This document shows positions 26,790 through 36,300 of a stretch of DNA of 64,000 bases, piece after piece (within the stretch, counting starts at the first letter, position 1; each line of letters starts with the position of its first letter). The notes beneath the pieces were generated by a model. That model worked only from the letters and a program-made list of their open reading frames with translations, made no database searches and was not told where the DNA came from. This DNA is from Methylobacterium oryzihabitans (lineage in GTDB: Bacteria; Pseudomonadota; Alphaproteobacteria; Rhizobiales; Beijerinckiaceae): positions 1-64,000 of the forward strand of contig NZ_SACP01000016.1 of assembly GCF_004004555.2 (NCBI RefSeq), written 5' to 3'. A program made the position numbers and the translations under genes.

Positions 26790-27968
26790 TCAAGCCCGGG
26801 GGAGGGGAGCAGGGGCCGCCGGGATCAGCCGCAGCCCGACGACGGCGACGTAGGCGCCGAACAGGGCGGCGAGCGTCCAGGCGAAGCCGTGCGGCGAGGC
26901 GAGGTCCATCCCGCCGCCGACGACGGGCGGTCCGAGCACCAGCCCGACATTGTACAGCACCAGGAAGGCCGCGTTGGCGCCGGCGAGCGCCCCGCCCTCG
27001 AAGCGGGCGCCGAGATGGGCGAGCCCGACGGTGTAGAACGTTCCGGCGATGCCGCCCCAGACCAGCAGGATCGCCCACAGCAGCGGCGTGCTGCCGGCGC
27101 CGAGCGGCAGCGCCAGGGCGCCGAGCCCGCCGCACAGGCCGGCGGCGAGCAGCAGCCGGCGCCGGTCGACCCGGTCGGAGAGCAGGCCGACCGGGATCTG
27201 GAACAGCACGTTGCCGAGCGCCGCGACGCTGACGAGCCCGGCCGCCTCCTCGGGGCCGAGGCCCAGCCGCAGGCCGTAGATCGGCAGGATCGCGAAGCCG
27301 CCGGTCTCGACCGCGCCGTAGACCAGCGCCGCCAGCGTCGCCGAGGGCGCGATCCGCAGGTAACCGAGGAAGCCGCGGCCGCCGTGCCGGGGAATGTCCG
27401 GCGACAGGCCGCGGGCGAGCAGCAGCGGCACCGCCCCAGCCCCGAACAGCGCCGCCCCGGCGAGGTAGGGCGCCCAGCCTCCCGTGCCGAGCCACGCCAG
27501 CAGCCCCGGCCCGAGGGCGAAGCCGAGGGCCAGCACCGTGGCGTAGATGCCCATCACCAGCCCGCGCCGGGCTGGCGGCGCCGCCTGGTTGATCCAGAAC
27601 TCCGACAGCACGAACAGGACGCCGAGGGCGGCCGAGAACACGAAGCGCAGCGGGAACCACCAGGCGAAGCTGTGCAGCGCCTTGAACCCGACGAGCGCCG
27701 CGCCGCCGACCGCGAGGCTGCCGAGGAGCAGCGGCATCACCCCGAGCCGGGCGGCGATGCGAGGCACGAACGGCACCACCACGATGCTGGCAATACCGGC
27801 CACCGCGGTGTTGATGCCGATCCAGGTGTTGGACAGGCCCATCCGCTCCATCTCGAGGGAGAGCAGCGGGATCGACAGGCTGAGGCCGGTGCCGACCACC
27901 GCCACGCAGGCGATGGCGGCCGCGATGGCGGCGGCACGGGCACGGTCGAAACGGTCGGCGGAGGTCAT
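26790..27968 (-). CDS. MFS transporter
   Basis: 392 residues from ATG 27968; an in-frame ATG at 28097 would add 43 charged, Pro-rich residues unlikely in an MFS protein. Twelve hydrophobic segments are visible. The loop 2-3 region (VPFVPRIAARLGVMP) and the loop 8-9 region (LLSDRVDRRRLLLAAG) carry the basic MFS signature, and the WINQAAPPARRGLVMGIYAT motif resembles YfcJ/YcaD-like sugar or drug exporters. Substrate not assignable. Divergent from the siderophore operon. Confidence 0.85.
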   Translation of the reverse strand: MTSADRFDRARAAAIAAAIACVAVVGTGLSLSIPLLSLEMERMGLSNTWIGINTAVAGIASIVVVPFVPRIAARLGVMPLLLGSLAVGGAALVGFKALHSFAWWFPLRFVFSAALGVLFVLSEFWINQAAPPARRGLVMGIYATVLALGFALGPGLLAWLGTGGWAPYLAGAALFGAGAVPLLLARGLSPDIPRHGGRGFLGYLRIAPSATLAALVYGAVETGGFAILPIYGLRLGLGPEEAAGLVSVAALGNVLFQIPVGLLSDRVDRRRLLLAAGLCGGLGALALPLGAGSTPLLWAILLVWGGIAGTFYTVGLAHLGARFEGGALAGANAAFLVLYNVGLVLGPPVVGGGMDLASPHGFAWTLAALFGAYVAVVGLRLIPAAPAPLPRA

Positions 27969-28456
27969 CGGGGTCCTGGTGGGGCTTCGTCGGGGTGGCG
28001 TCGGTCCGGCGGCGGGCGGGACCCGGGTCCGGGTGCGGGCGAATCGCCCTGCGCTATCCCATACGAGGTCCGCATGATCGTTTCGCGATGCGGCCATCGG
28101 CTTCGCACATGCGCCGCGTGCCGACCCTTCCGCGTCCGGTGAGGAGCCCGGATCGCCGGTGTCTCAGCCTTTCCGCGAGCGGACGAGCGATCGACGCCGA
28201 TTTGGCTCGCGTGCAATCCTTTATTCCCCCAGACGTCAACGCCGACACTGTCCGCGGTGGATCGATCATCGATCCCGGCGCAGCGATACTTCCAGATTGG
28301 AACGACAATAAACAACCAGGAATTGTGCTTTAATTATTCCAATGTGCGAAGATTCACCTTGATTCATGGTTCCAAGCGACGCCATTCACCTAACCGAAAC
28401 GTGTCGTTTCCGGCCCGGCACAGGCATGGGTTGTTGCGTCCTCGGTGAGTTCCATC
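27969..28456. promoter_or_regulatory. Regulatory gap before the siderophore receptor, with an AT-richer segment
   Basis: 488 bp between divergent genes, without a gene. The portion 28290-28375 is clearly lower in GC than the rest of the window (ACAATAAACAACCAGG, TTTAATTATTCCAATG) and carries spaced inverted heptamers ATTGGAA (28296-28302) and TTCCAAT (28337-28343). It is the likely promoter/operator region of the TonB receptor operon, which in Hyphomicrobiales would be controlled by RirA, Irr or Fur. I could not match an accepted iron box. Confidence 0.45.
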
Positions 28457-30805
28457 ATGTCCCGTCCCGTCTCCCGCCGCCCGGATCGTCGCCGTCGCGA
28501 GCGCGACCGGTTCAAACCGGCGATCGTCGCGGGCGTGCTCCTCGGATGCGGCGGGGCGGCACCGGGCTTCGCGCAGGAGGCCGGCGAGATCGCCCTCGAC
28601 ACGATCAGCGTCGCGGGGGAGGGGGGCGGCCGGAACGCCGCCGGCACCGGCCCGGGCGGGCCGCGCGGGCCGGTGCCGGGCTACGTCGCCTCGCGCAGCG
28701 TCGTCGCCACCAAGACCGACACGCCGATCTTGGAGACCGCGCAGTCGATCTCGGTCATCGGCCGCAAGCAACTCGAGGATCAGAACGCCCTGACGCTCAA
28801 CCAGGCCCTGCGCTACACGCCGGGCGTGACCACCGAGCAGCGCGGGGGCGCCGGCGCGACGCGCCTGGAGCAGTTCTACATCCGCGGCTTCACCGCGCCG
28901 CTGTTCCTCGACGGCCTGCGCCTGCCCGGCAGCCGCGACGCGGCGCCGTCGATCGACCCCTACCGGGTCGAGCGCATCGACGTGGTCAAGGGGCCGGCCT
29001 CGGTGCTCTACGGCCAGTCCGGTCCCGGCGGCATCGTCAACTTCACCTCGAAGATGCCGCAATTCGTCCGCCACGGCGAGATCTTCGTCCAGGGCGGCGG
29101 CTTCGACGAGGTGCGCGGCGGCTTCGACGTCGGCGGGCCGATCGCCCCCGAGGGGACGGTGCCGGGGACCGAGCAGTTCGCCTTCCGGGTCACCGGGCTC
29201 GGCTGGACCGGCGACGGGCCTGCGGTGACGACGAAGGTCGAGCGCGCCTTCATCCAGCCGAGCCTGACCTGGCGGCCCTCGGCCGACACCAGCCTGACGG
29301 TGATCGGCGTCTACCAGCGCGACCCGTTCTCCGGCTTCTACGGCAGCTTCCCGGCCTTCGGCACGGTGTTCCCACGCAATTTCGGCAGCGGCATCGTCGG
29401 GCGGCTGCCCGTCAACTTCTACGACGGCGACCGCAACTTCGAGCAATCCGACCGCACTCAGGCCTCGGTCACCTACCTGTTCGACCATCGCTTCAACGAC
29501 AATTTCCGCTTCCACTCGGGCGGGCGCTACCTGCGCACCGAAGGCGACTACCGCAGCGTCTACACGGCGTTCAATTCCACGACCTCGCTCGCCAACGCGC
29601 GCGACCTGACCTCCGGGCCGTTCATCAGCCGCTCGCGGATCGCCAACCAGGTCAGCATCGACGCCTACACGGTCGACAACTACTTCGAGGCGAAGTTCGA
29701 CACCGGCATCCTCGCCCACACCGCTCTGCTCGGCGTCGACCACCAGACCTTCCAGACCCGCACCCTCGGGAGCCCGTTCCCGACCACCGCCGCGCTGAAC
29801 GCGCTGGCGCCGAACTACGACCAGAACTTTTCCGTGCCGGCCTTCACCTCGGACGCCAACATCACCGCGGCGCAGACTGGCGTCTACCTCCAGGACCAGA
29901 TCAAGCTCGACCGCCTCGTCCTGACGCTGGGCGGCCGCTACGACGTCGCCCGGCAGACCGGCCCGACCCGCACCCTCGCCACCGGCGCCGTCGCGGTCCA
30001 GGACGTGCCCTCCGACGCGATGACCTACCGGGCGAGCCTGCTCTACCTGTTCGACAGCGGCGTCGCCCCCTACGTGTCCTACAGCGAGGCGTTCGAGCCG
30101 CTCGTCGGCGGGCGCATCTTCGACCCAGCCTTCGGCGTCACCGGCCGCATCCCCGACCCGGTCTCCAGCCGCCAGTACGAGGCCGGCGTCAAGTTCCAGC
30201 CGCCGGGCACCGACATCCTGCTCACCGCCGCGGCCTTCGACATCAAGCGCTCCAATTCGCTGACCCCCGATCCGGTCAACGGCTCGCTCTTCAGCCTCCA
30301 GACCGGGCAGGTCGGCGTGCAGGGCGTCGAGTTCGAGGCGCGGGCCAACCTCGCCGAGGGCCTGAACCTCGTCGGCGGCGTGTCGTTTCTCGACATCCGC
30401 AACACCCGCGACACCAACACCACCTTCAATCAACTGACCGGGCAGACCGTGCCGATCGTCGGCCTGCGGCCGGTCCAGGTTCCGGACCGCACCGCCTCGC
30501 TGTTCGTCGACTACCGGATCCAGTCCGGTCCGCTGCTCGGCCTCAGCTTCGGCGGCGGCGTGCGCTACCTCGGCGGCTCGTGGGGCGACCCGGCCAACAC
30601 CTTCCGGGTGCCCGAGACCGTGCAGGTCGACGCCGTGGCGAGCTACGACCTCAGATACGCCGACCCGCGCCTCGACGGGTTCAACCTCCAGGTCAACGCG
30701 CAGAACCTTCTCGACGAACGGGTCGTCACCGGCTGCTTCTCCTACGCGAGCTGCTTCTACGGCCTGCCGCGGACGGTCTACGCGACCCTGCGCTACCGCT
30801 GGTGA
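28457..30805 (+). CDS. TonB-dependent siderophore receptor
   Basis: 782 residues from ATG 28457 (GGTGAG upstream). Signal peptide through FAQEAGEIALDTISV, then the plug domain (TPILETAQSISVIGRKQLED, ALRYTPGV, IDVVKGPASVLYGQSGPGG) and a 22-strand beta-barrel ending in the C-terminal aromatic TLRYRW. The plug and TPGVTTEQRGG segments fit ferrichrome/hydroxamate-type receptors (FhuA/FpvA/FoxA group), so the ligand is probably a ferric siderophore. It is the first gene of a four-gene operon for ferrisiderophore use. Confidence 0.92.
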   Translation: MSRPVSRRPDRRRRERDRFKPAIVAGVLLGCGGAAPGFAQEAGEIALDTISVAGEGGGRNAAGTGPGGPRGPVPGYVASRSVVATKTDTPILETAQSISVIGRKQLEDQNALTLNQALRYTPGVTTEQRGGAGATRLEQFYIRGFTAPLFLDGLRLPGSRDAAPSIDPYRVERIDVVKGPASVLYGQSGPGGIVNFTSKMPQFVRHGEIFVQGGGFDEVRGGFDVGGPIAPEGTVPGTEQFAFRVTGLGWTGDGPAVTTKVERAFIQPSLTWRPSADTSLTVIGVYQRDPFSGFYGSFPAFGTVFPRNFGSGIVGRLPVNFYDGDRNFEQSDRTQASVTYLFDHRFNDNFRFHSGGRYLRTEGDYRSVYTAFNSTTSLANARDLTSGPFISRSRIANQVSIDAYTVDNYFEAKFDTGILAHTALLGVDHQTFQTRTLGSPFPTTAALNALAPNYDQNFSVPAFTSDANITAAQTGVYLQDQIKLDRLVLTLGGRYDVARQTGPTRTLATGAVAVQDVPSDAMTYRASLLYLFDSGVAPYVSYSEAFEPLVGGRIFDPAFGVTGRIPDPVSSRQYEAGVKFQPPGTDILLTAAAFDIKRSNSLTPDPVNGSLFSLQTGQVGVQGVEFEARANLAEGLNLVGGVSFLDIRNTRDTNTTFNQLTGQTVPIVGLRPVQVPDRTASLFVDYRIQSGPLLGLSFGGGVRYLGGSWGDPANTFRVPETVQVDAVASYDLRYADPRLDGFNLQVNAQNLLDERVVTGCFSYASCFYGLPRTVYATLRYRW

Positions 30806-30809
30806 GCCG

Positions 30810-31109
30810 GTGACGTCCCGGACGACGGAGCTGCGCGGGCGCGCCGCGGTGCTGGGGCGCGTGGTGCTGGCGGCCGGCGGCGGCTACGGCGTCGCCGCGC
30901 TCGCGACCACGCTCCTGTCCCTCACCCTGCCGCTGCCGCGCGCCGAGGCGGTGACGACCGCGACGCTCGCGAGCTTCGCCGTCATGGTCGGCGTCGTCGT
31001 CTCTGTCTTCGCGGCCCGTTCCCTCGCGCGGGCCGCGCTCGGGACCGGCGGAGCGGCGCTCGTCCTCGGCGCCGCCCTGTGGCTGGTCATGGGGCACAAC
31101 CCCGCATGA
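30810..31109 (+). CDS. DUF3649 family small membrane protein
   Basis: 99 residues from GTG 30810, four bases after the receptor stop. Three hydrophobic helices (about 17-40, 47-67, 75-94). The context, between a TonB receptor and a PepSY protein, and the sequence match the DUF3649 group of small inner-membrane proteins in iron uptake loci. Function unknown; perhaps a subunit of the ferrisiderophore reductase or transporter. Confidence 0.75.
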   Translation: MTSRTTELRGRAAVLGRVVLAAGGGYGVAALATTLLSLTLPLPRAEAVTTATLASFAVMVGVVVSVFAARSLARAALGTGGAALVLGAALWLVMGHNPA

Positions 31110-31119
31110 GTGTTCCGGC

Positions 31120-32748
31120 ATGAGAAACGGCTTCCGCCAGTCGATGGCCTGGCTGCACACCTGGTCGGGGCTGATCGTCGGCTGGGTGCTGTTCGCGGTC
31201 TTCGTCACCGGCACCGCGAGCTACTACCGCACCGACATCACCCGCTGGATGCAGCCGGAACTGCGCCGCACGGGCCCGGTCGCGCCCGACGCCATGGCCC
31301 GGGCCGCCGACCTCGCGGTTGCCCACCTCCAGACCCACGCCGCGGGGGCGCGGACGTGGTTCGTCGGCCTGCCGCAGCCCGACCGGCCGCTGATCGACCT
31401 GTTCTGGCGCGGCCGGCCCGGCACGCCGCCGAACCGGGCGATGCTCGACCCGGCGACCGGCGCGCCGGCTACCTTGCGCGACACGAAGGGCGGCGACTTC
31501 CTCTACCGCTTCCACTTCGAGCTGCACCTGCCGCCGCTCTGGGGCCGCTGGATCGTCGGGATCTGCGCGATGGTGATGCTGGTGGCGCTGGTGAGCGGGA
31601 TCGTCACCCATCGCCGCATCCTCGTCGACTTCTTCACCCTGCGCCGGGACAAGGCGGCGCAACGCAACTGGCTCGACGCCCACAACGTCTCCGGCGTGCT
31701 GGCGCTGCCGTTCCACCTGATGATCACCTATACCGGCGTGGTCACCCTGGCGCTGATGTACATGCCCTGGGGCGTCACCGCCGCCTACAAGGGCGACATG
31801 CCGGCGTACTTCGCCGAGACCGGGCAGGTGACGCAGCCGCGCCCGCCCGCCGGGCGGCCCGGAACCCTGGCGCCGGTCGGGCCGATGGTCCTCGATGCGA
31901 TGGCGCGGATTCCCGAGCCGCTGGAGCGGCTGACGATCGTCAACCCGCGCGACGCCAATGCCACCGTGGTGGCGGTGTTCGAGGAGCCGCACGGCCTGTC
32001 GCACGAGCACCCGCAGGTCGCCTTCGACGGCACCACCGGGGCGGTGGTCGAGATCCGCTCGGGCGGCCTGCGCCCGGCGGCCAAGACCTTCACCACCATG
32101 GTCGGCCTGCACGAGGCGCATTTCGCTGGCCCGCTCCTGCGGGTGCTGTTCGCCCTGTGCGGGCTGCTGGGCACCGCGATGGTCGGCACCGGACTCGTGC
32201 TGTGGACGGTGGCGCGCCTGCCGAAGGGCGGAGCCGTGCCCGGCTTCGGCTGGCGGCTGGTCCAGGGGCTCAACCTCGGCGCGGTCGCCGGCCTGCCGGC
32301 GGCGGTGGCGGCCTACCTCCTCGCCAACCGGCTCCTGCCGGTCGGCCTCGCCGGCCGGGCGGAGGCGGAGGTGGGGGCGTTCTTCGCCACAATCCTCGCC
32401 CTGTGGGCCGCCGGAACCGTCGCGGCGTTCCGGACACCGCTGCGGCCCCGCCGGGTCTGGAGCGCCGCGATGGCGCTGGCAGCGCTGCTCTACCTCGCCG
32501 CCGCCGCCGCGGACGTTCTGACGACGCGGGCGGTCTGGGACGATCCGGCGTGGTTCCTCGGCTTCGACGCCGTGCTGGTCGCCCTGGCCGCCGCTCTCGG
32601 CCTGATCGCCCGCAAGGTCGCGCGCTACGCCGCACCCGGCCGCGCGCGCAGGACCGGACCGGTGCCCGTCGCGGTGCCTGAGCCCGGGTCCGGCGCCGGG
32701 GCTGAGCCCGGCGCCATCGCGGTCGCGAGCCGGCTCGGCCGCGCATGA
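31120..32748 (+). CDS. PepSY-associated TM helix protein (putative ferrisiderophore reductase)
   Basis: 542 residues. TM helix 1 with WLHTWSGLIVGWVLFAVF, a periplasmic PepSY region, then HFELHLPPLWGRWIVGICAM and AHNVSGVLALPFHLMITYTG, with further TM helices to about residue 500 and a charged Pro/Gly-rich C-terminal tail. The conserved membrane His residues (WLHTW, HFELH, PFHLM) are the haem or metal ligands of the PiuB/FoxB/FsrB group, thought to reduce ferric siderophores at the inner membrane. Co-transcribed with the TonB receptor and small membrane genes. No ABC transporter is present, fitting reductive iron release. Confidence 0.83.
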   Translation: MRNGFRQSMAWLHTWSGLIVGWVLFAVFVTGTASYYRTDITRWMQPELRRTGPVAPDAMARAADLAVAHLQTHAAGARTWFVGLPQPDRPLIDLFWRGRPGTPPNRAMLDPATGAPATLRDTKGGDFLYRFHFELHLPPLWGRWIVGICAMVMLVALVSGIVTHRRILVDFFTLRRDKAAQRNWLDAHNVSGVLALPFHLMITYTGVVTLALMYMPWGVTAAYKGDMPAYFAETGQVTQPRPPAGRPGTLAPVGPMVLDAMARIPEPLERLTIVNPRDANATVVAVFEEPHGLSHEHPQVAFDGTTGAVVEIRSGGLRPAAKTFTTMVGLHEAHFAGPLLRVLFALCGLLGTAMVGTGLVLWTVARLPKGGAVPGFGWRLVQGLNLGAVAGLPAAVAAYLLANRLLPVGLAGRAEAEVGAFFATILALWAAGTVAAFRTPLRPRRVWSAAMALAALLYLAAAAADVLTTRAVWDDPAWFLGFDAVLVALAAALGLIARKVARYAAPGRARRTGPVPVAVPEPGSGAGAEPGAIAVASRLGRA

Positions 32749-33098
32749 ATCCGGCCGTCGTCGTGCTGACTCTCGGCCTCGCCCTGGCCGGGTTCGGCGC
32801 CCTGCGCCTCAGCCTTCCCCGTCACCACGAGGCCGCGTTCGCGGCGGCATCGGGACGGCGCCGGGTCGTCGCGCTGCGGACCGGGGGCTGGGTCGCGCTC
32901 GCCCTGTCGCTCGTCGCGGCGATCCGGTTCGAGGGCGGCGCGTTCGGGCCGGTGCTGTGGTGCGGCGCCCTCACGGCGGCGGCTCTCGCCGTCGCGGTCG
33001 CGGCGTCTTACCGGCCGCGCCTCGGCTGGTGGGCGATCCTGATGCCGCTGCTGGTCGCCGCCGCGGCGTTCGCAGGACTGTCCGTCGCCGGCTCCTGA
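32745..33098 (+). CDS. DUF3325 family small membrane protein
   Basis: 117 residues. The ATG overlaps the stop of the PepSY gene (ATGA at 32745-32748). Three hydrophobic helices and the conserved LSLPRHHEAAFAAASGRRR are the DUF3325 signature. This family is found almost only behind PepSY genes of siderophore operons; function unknown. It ends the four-gene operon. Confidence 0.8.
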   Translation: MNPAVVVLTLGLALAGFGALRLSLPRHHEAAFAAASGRRRVVALRTGGWVALALSLVAAIRFEGGAFGPVLWCGALTAAALAVAVAASYRPRLGWWAILMPLLVAAAAFAGLSVAGS

Positions 33099-33109
33099 CC
33101 CGCAACGGA

Positions 33110-33326
33110 TCGACGAATTCGTTTCAAAAAATTCATAAAATTGATTTTTTCAGATTAGACGCGCTTTGACGCTGGAAAATACAATCGAATTTTATCTCAA
33201 ACTGTCTTCAAGAGAAGAACATATGATCAGAACCTAGTTGCTAGTTTGATGGAGCGTGATCGCGCCGACAGAATGTTCTGGCGGACGCGAGATCTGGACC
33301 ATCAATAGCTCCAAAGGATCGTGATC
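33110..33326 (+). promoter_or_regulatory. AT-rich leader of the RTX gene
   Basis: About 120 bp of this gap (33115-33235) are strikingly AT-rich for the window: runs such as CAAAAAATTCATAAAATTG, TTTTTTCAGATTAG, then GAAAATACAATCGAATTTTATC. An imperfect inverted repeat of A6/T6 tracts lies at about 33126-33150. AAAGGA at 33313-33318 is the ribosome binding site. The composition fits a promoter with a long untranslated leader, or binding of an AT-preferring nucleoid protein (MucR/Ros-like; inference). Confidence 0.5.
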
Positions 33327-36300
33327 ATGGGTGCGGTTATCAAGCTGGCGAGCGGTGCGACCGAGGCGGATATCACCAAGGCGCTCGCCCAACTCAAGGA
33401 TGGCGGCACGCTTGTTCTGCCGAAGGACGAGGTGATCCAGATCTCGTCGGGCCTGAAGATCGACGTCAGTTCCCGCGACATCACCCTGGACCTGAACGGC
33501 AGCACCCTTCAGCAGGCCGGCGACACCAACGTGATCCTGGCCTACGGCCTGCACGTGCCGCAGCAGAGCGTCGCGCTCTCCACGACGACTGCCGGCGACG
33601 CGGTGATCAACTACGGCAAGGCGCAGGCCGGCCTGAAGGTCGGCGATTGGGTCAAGGTGTTCTCCGACGACCAACTGCCCAACGGCTACCTCACGGGGGA
33701 TCAACCGACCCGCCTCGGGCAGGCGCTGCAGGTCAAGGCGATCGACGGCGGCAAGGTCACGCTCGACGGAGCGCTGGTCTACCAGGACAAGTACGTCACC
33801 AACGTCCGCGCCTCCGAGTACCTCAGCGGTCAACTCAAGATCCAGAACGGGACGGTCCAGGGCGATCAGAGCCACGCGGATTGGAAGTACGACCTCGTTC
33901 AGATCCGCTCGGCCGTCGGTGCGGTCGTCGACCGGTTGACCGTCCAGAACGGCAACTCGATGGGCATCAACGTCGTCGACTCGGTCAACGTCCTGGTGAA
34001 GGACGCGGTGGTCCGCAACCTGCTCGATGACACGCCGAAGGGCTATTACGGCTACGGGGTCCACTCGTCGACCTCGACCGGAACGACCGTCGTCGGTCTC
34101 TATGCCGACAAGGTCCGGCACGCCACCGACAACAACTCCATGGGCGTCACCGCCGGGCATGGCAATCCGTCCAAGTACGGCGCCGACATCGGCATGACGG
34201 TGACCGACTCGATCGCCTACAATATCACCTCCTACGCCTGGGACTGGCACACCGAGGGCCTGAACGGCAGGACCTCGGACGTGATGGCCTTCAACTCCTA
34301 CGGGTTCGGCGGCGTCCGGGGCATCGGCAACAGCATCAACGACAGCGCCGGCTACGGTCTGATCAAGGGCATCCAGTTCAACGAGTACGGCGACGGCGAC
34401 GCCCGCAACAATACCTTCGACAATCTCACGCTGCGGTCGGTTCGCGATTACGCCTACTCCACCCTGAGGTCGCCCAAGGACAATCTCATCACCAACAGCA
34501 CCTTCGAGGTCTTGTTCGGCGCGACCAACTTCAACGGCGGCGGCCGGACCGAGAACGTCAGCGTCCTCACCGGCAGGCTCGCACCTGACGACTTCATGAC
34601 CGGGACGGCCGCCTCCGACAAACTGCTCGGCGGCGAGGGGGCCGACATCATCCGGGGCATGGCCGGCGACGACTACATCTGGGGCGGAGACGGCATCGAC
34701 ATCCTCACCGGAGGCGCGGGCCGCGACCGCTTCGCCTATCATTCCGTCACGGAGGCCGGTGACACGATCGTCGACTTCAACGCCAAGTCGGACGTGCTCG
34801 ACGTCTCGGTCATGGCGGCGCAGAACAACTGGAAGGGCGACGCGCTGACCAACGGCTACGTCCGCATCGTCCAGGACGGCACCAGTGCCCTGTTCCAGGC
34901 CGACGCCAACGGCGGCGGCGACGGCTTCGTCACCCTGGCGCGCCTGCTCAACGTCAATGCCCGCGACGTCACAGCCGCCAACATCCAGACCCTCGTCAGC
35001 GGCAGCGCGACCGCGACCCTGCCCGACGGGGCCATCGACGCCCCGCCGTCCGAGTCGGAGAGCGGGGGCGGGAGCACCGCGACCTGGGAGGCTGGCGGAA
35101 CGGTCTGGACGACGCTGGACGCCTACACCCTGTCGGAGACCAGCAAGTCGCAGGATCTCGCGCACGCCAGCGACTCGCAGTTCACCGCCACCGGCAACAG
35201 CCGCGCCAACGTGATCACCGGCGGGAAGGGCAAAGACAGGCTGACCGGCCTGGGCGGCGACGACAGCCTCGACGGAGGGGCCGGTGCCGACACGATGATC
35301 GGCGGCGTGGGCAATGACGGCTACTTCGTCGACGACGTCGGCGACGTGGTGACCGAACTGGCCGGCGAGGGCATCGACTCCATCACGACCAGCCTCTCAT
35401 CCTACACCCTGGGCGCCAACGTCGAGAACCTCGCCTTCGCCGGATTCGACACCAGCGGCAAGATCGGAGCCTTCGCCGGAACCGGCAACGAGCTCGCCAA
35501 CCTGCTGATGGGCGGCGACGGCAACGACCGGCTCGACGGCCGGGTCGGTGCGGACACGATGATCGGCGGCCTCGGCAGCGACACCTACGTCGTCGACAAC
35601 GTCAACGACGTCGTGATCGAGAAGGCGGGGGGCGGGACCGACCGCGTCCTGGCGAACGTCAGCTACACGCTGTCGGACAACGTCGAGACCCTCTCGCTCG
35701 GAACCAGCCTGTCGATCAACGCCACCGGCAACGACCAGAGCAACACGCTGATCGGCAACGGCGGCGCCAACATCCTCGACGGCCGCGGCGGCGCCGACAC
35801 GATGCTGGGAGGCCTGGGGAACGACACCTACGTGGTGGACGACCCGGGCGACGTCGTGACCGAACTGGCCGGCCAGGGCTTCGACTCCGTCCTCACCAGC
35901 CTCGCCACCTACACCCTGGCCGACAACGTCGAATCCCTCGCCTACACCGGTCCCGGCAACTTCGTCGGCACCGGCAACGACCTCGCCAACCTCATCACCG
36001 GCGGCATCCGCAGCGACCGGCTCGATGGCGGTGCCGGCGCCGACACGATGGTCGGCGGGATCGGCAACGATACCTACCTGGTCGACAACCCCGGCGACGT
36101 GGTGGTGGAGAAGAAGGGCGAGGGCATCGACCGGGTGCTGGCGAGCACGAGCTACACGCTCGGCGACAACGTCGAGACGCTGCAGTTCGGCACCAGCGCC
36201 TCGCTCGCCGGCACCGGCAACGACATCGCCAACCTCCTGGTCGGCAACCGCGGCGCCAACGTCCTCGACGGCCGGGGAGGGGCCGACACCCTGACCGGCG

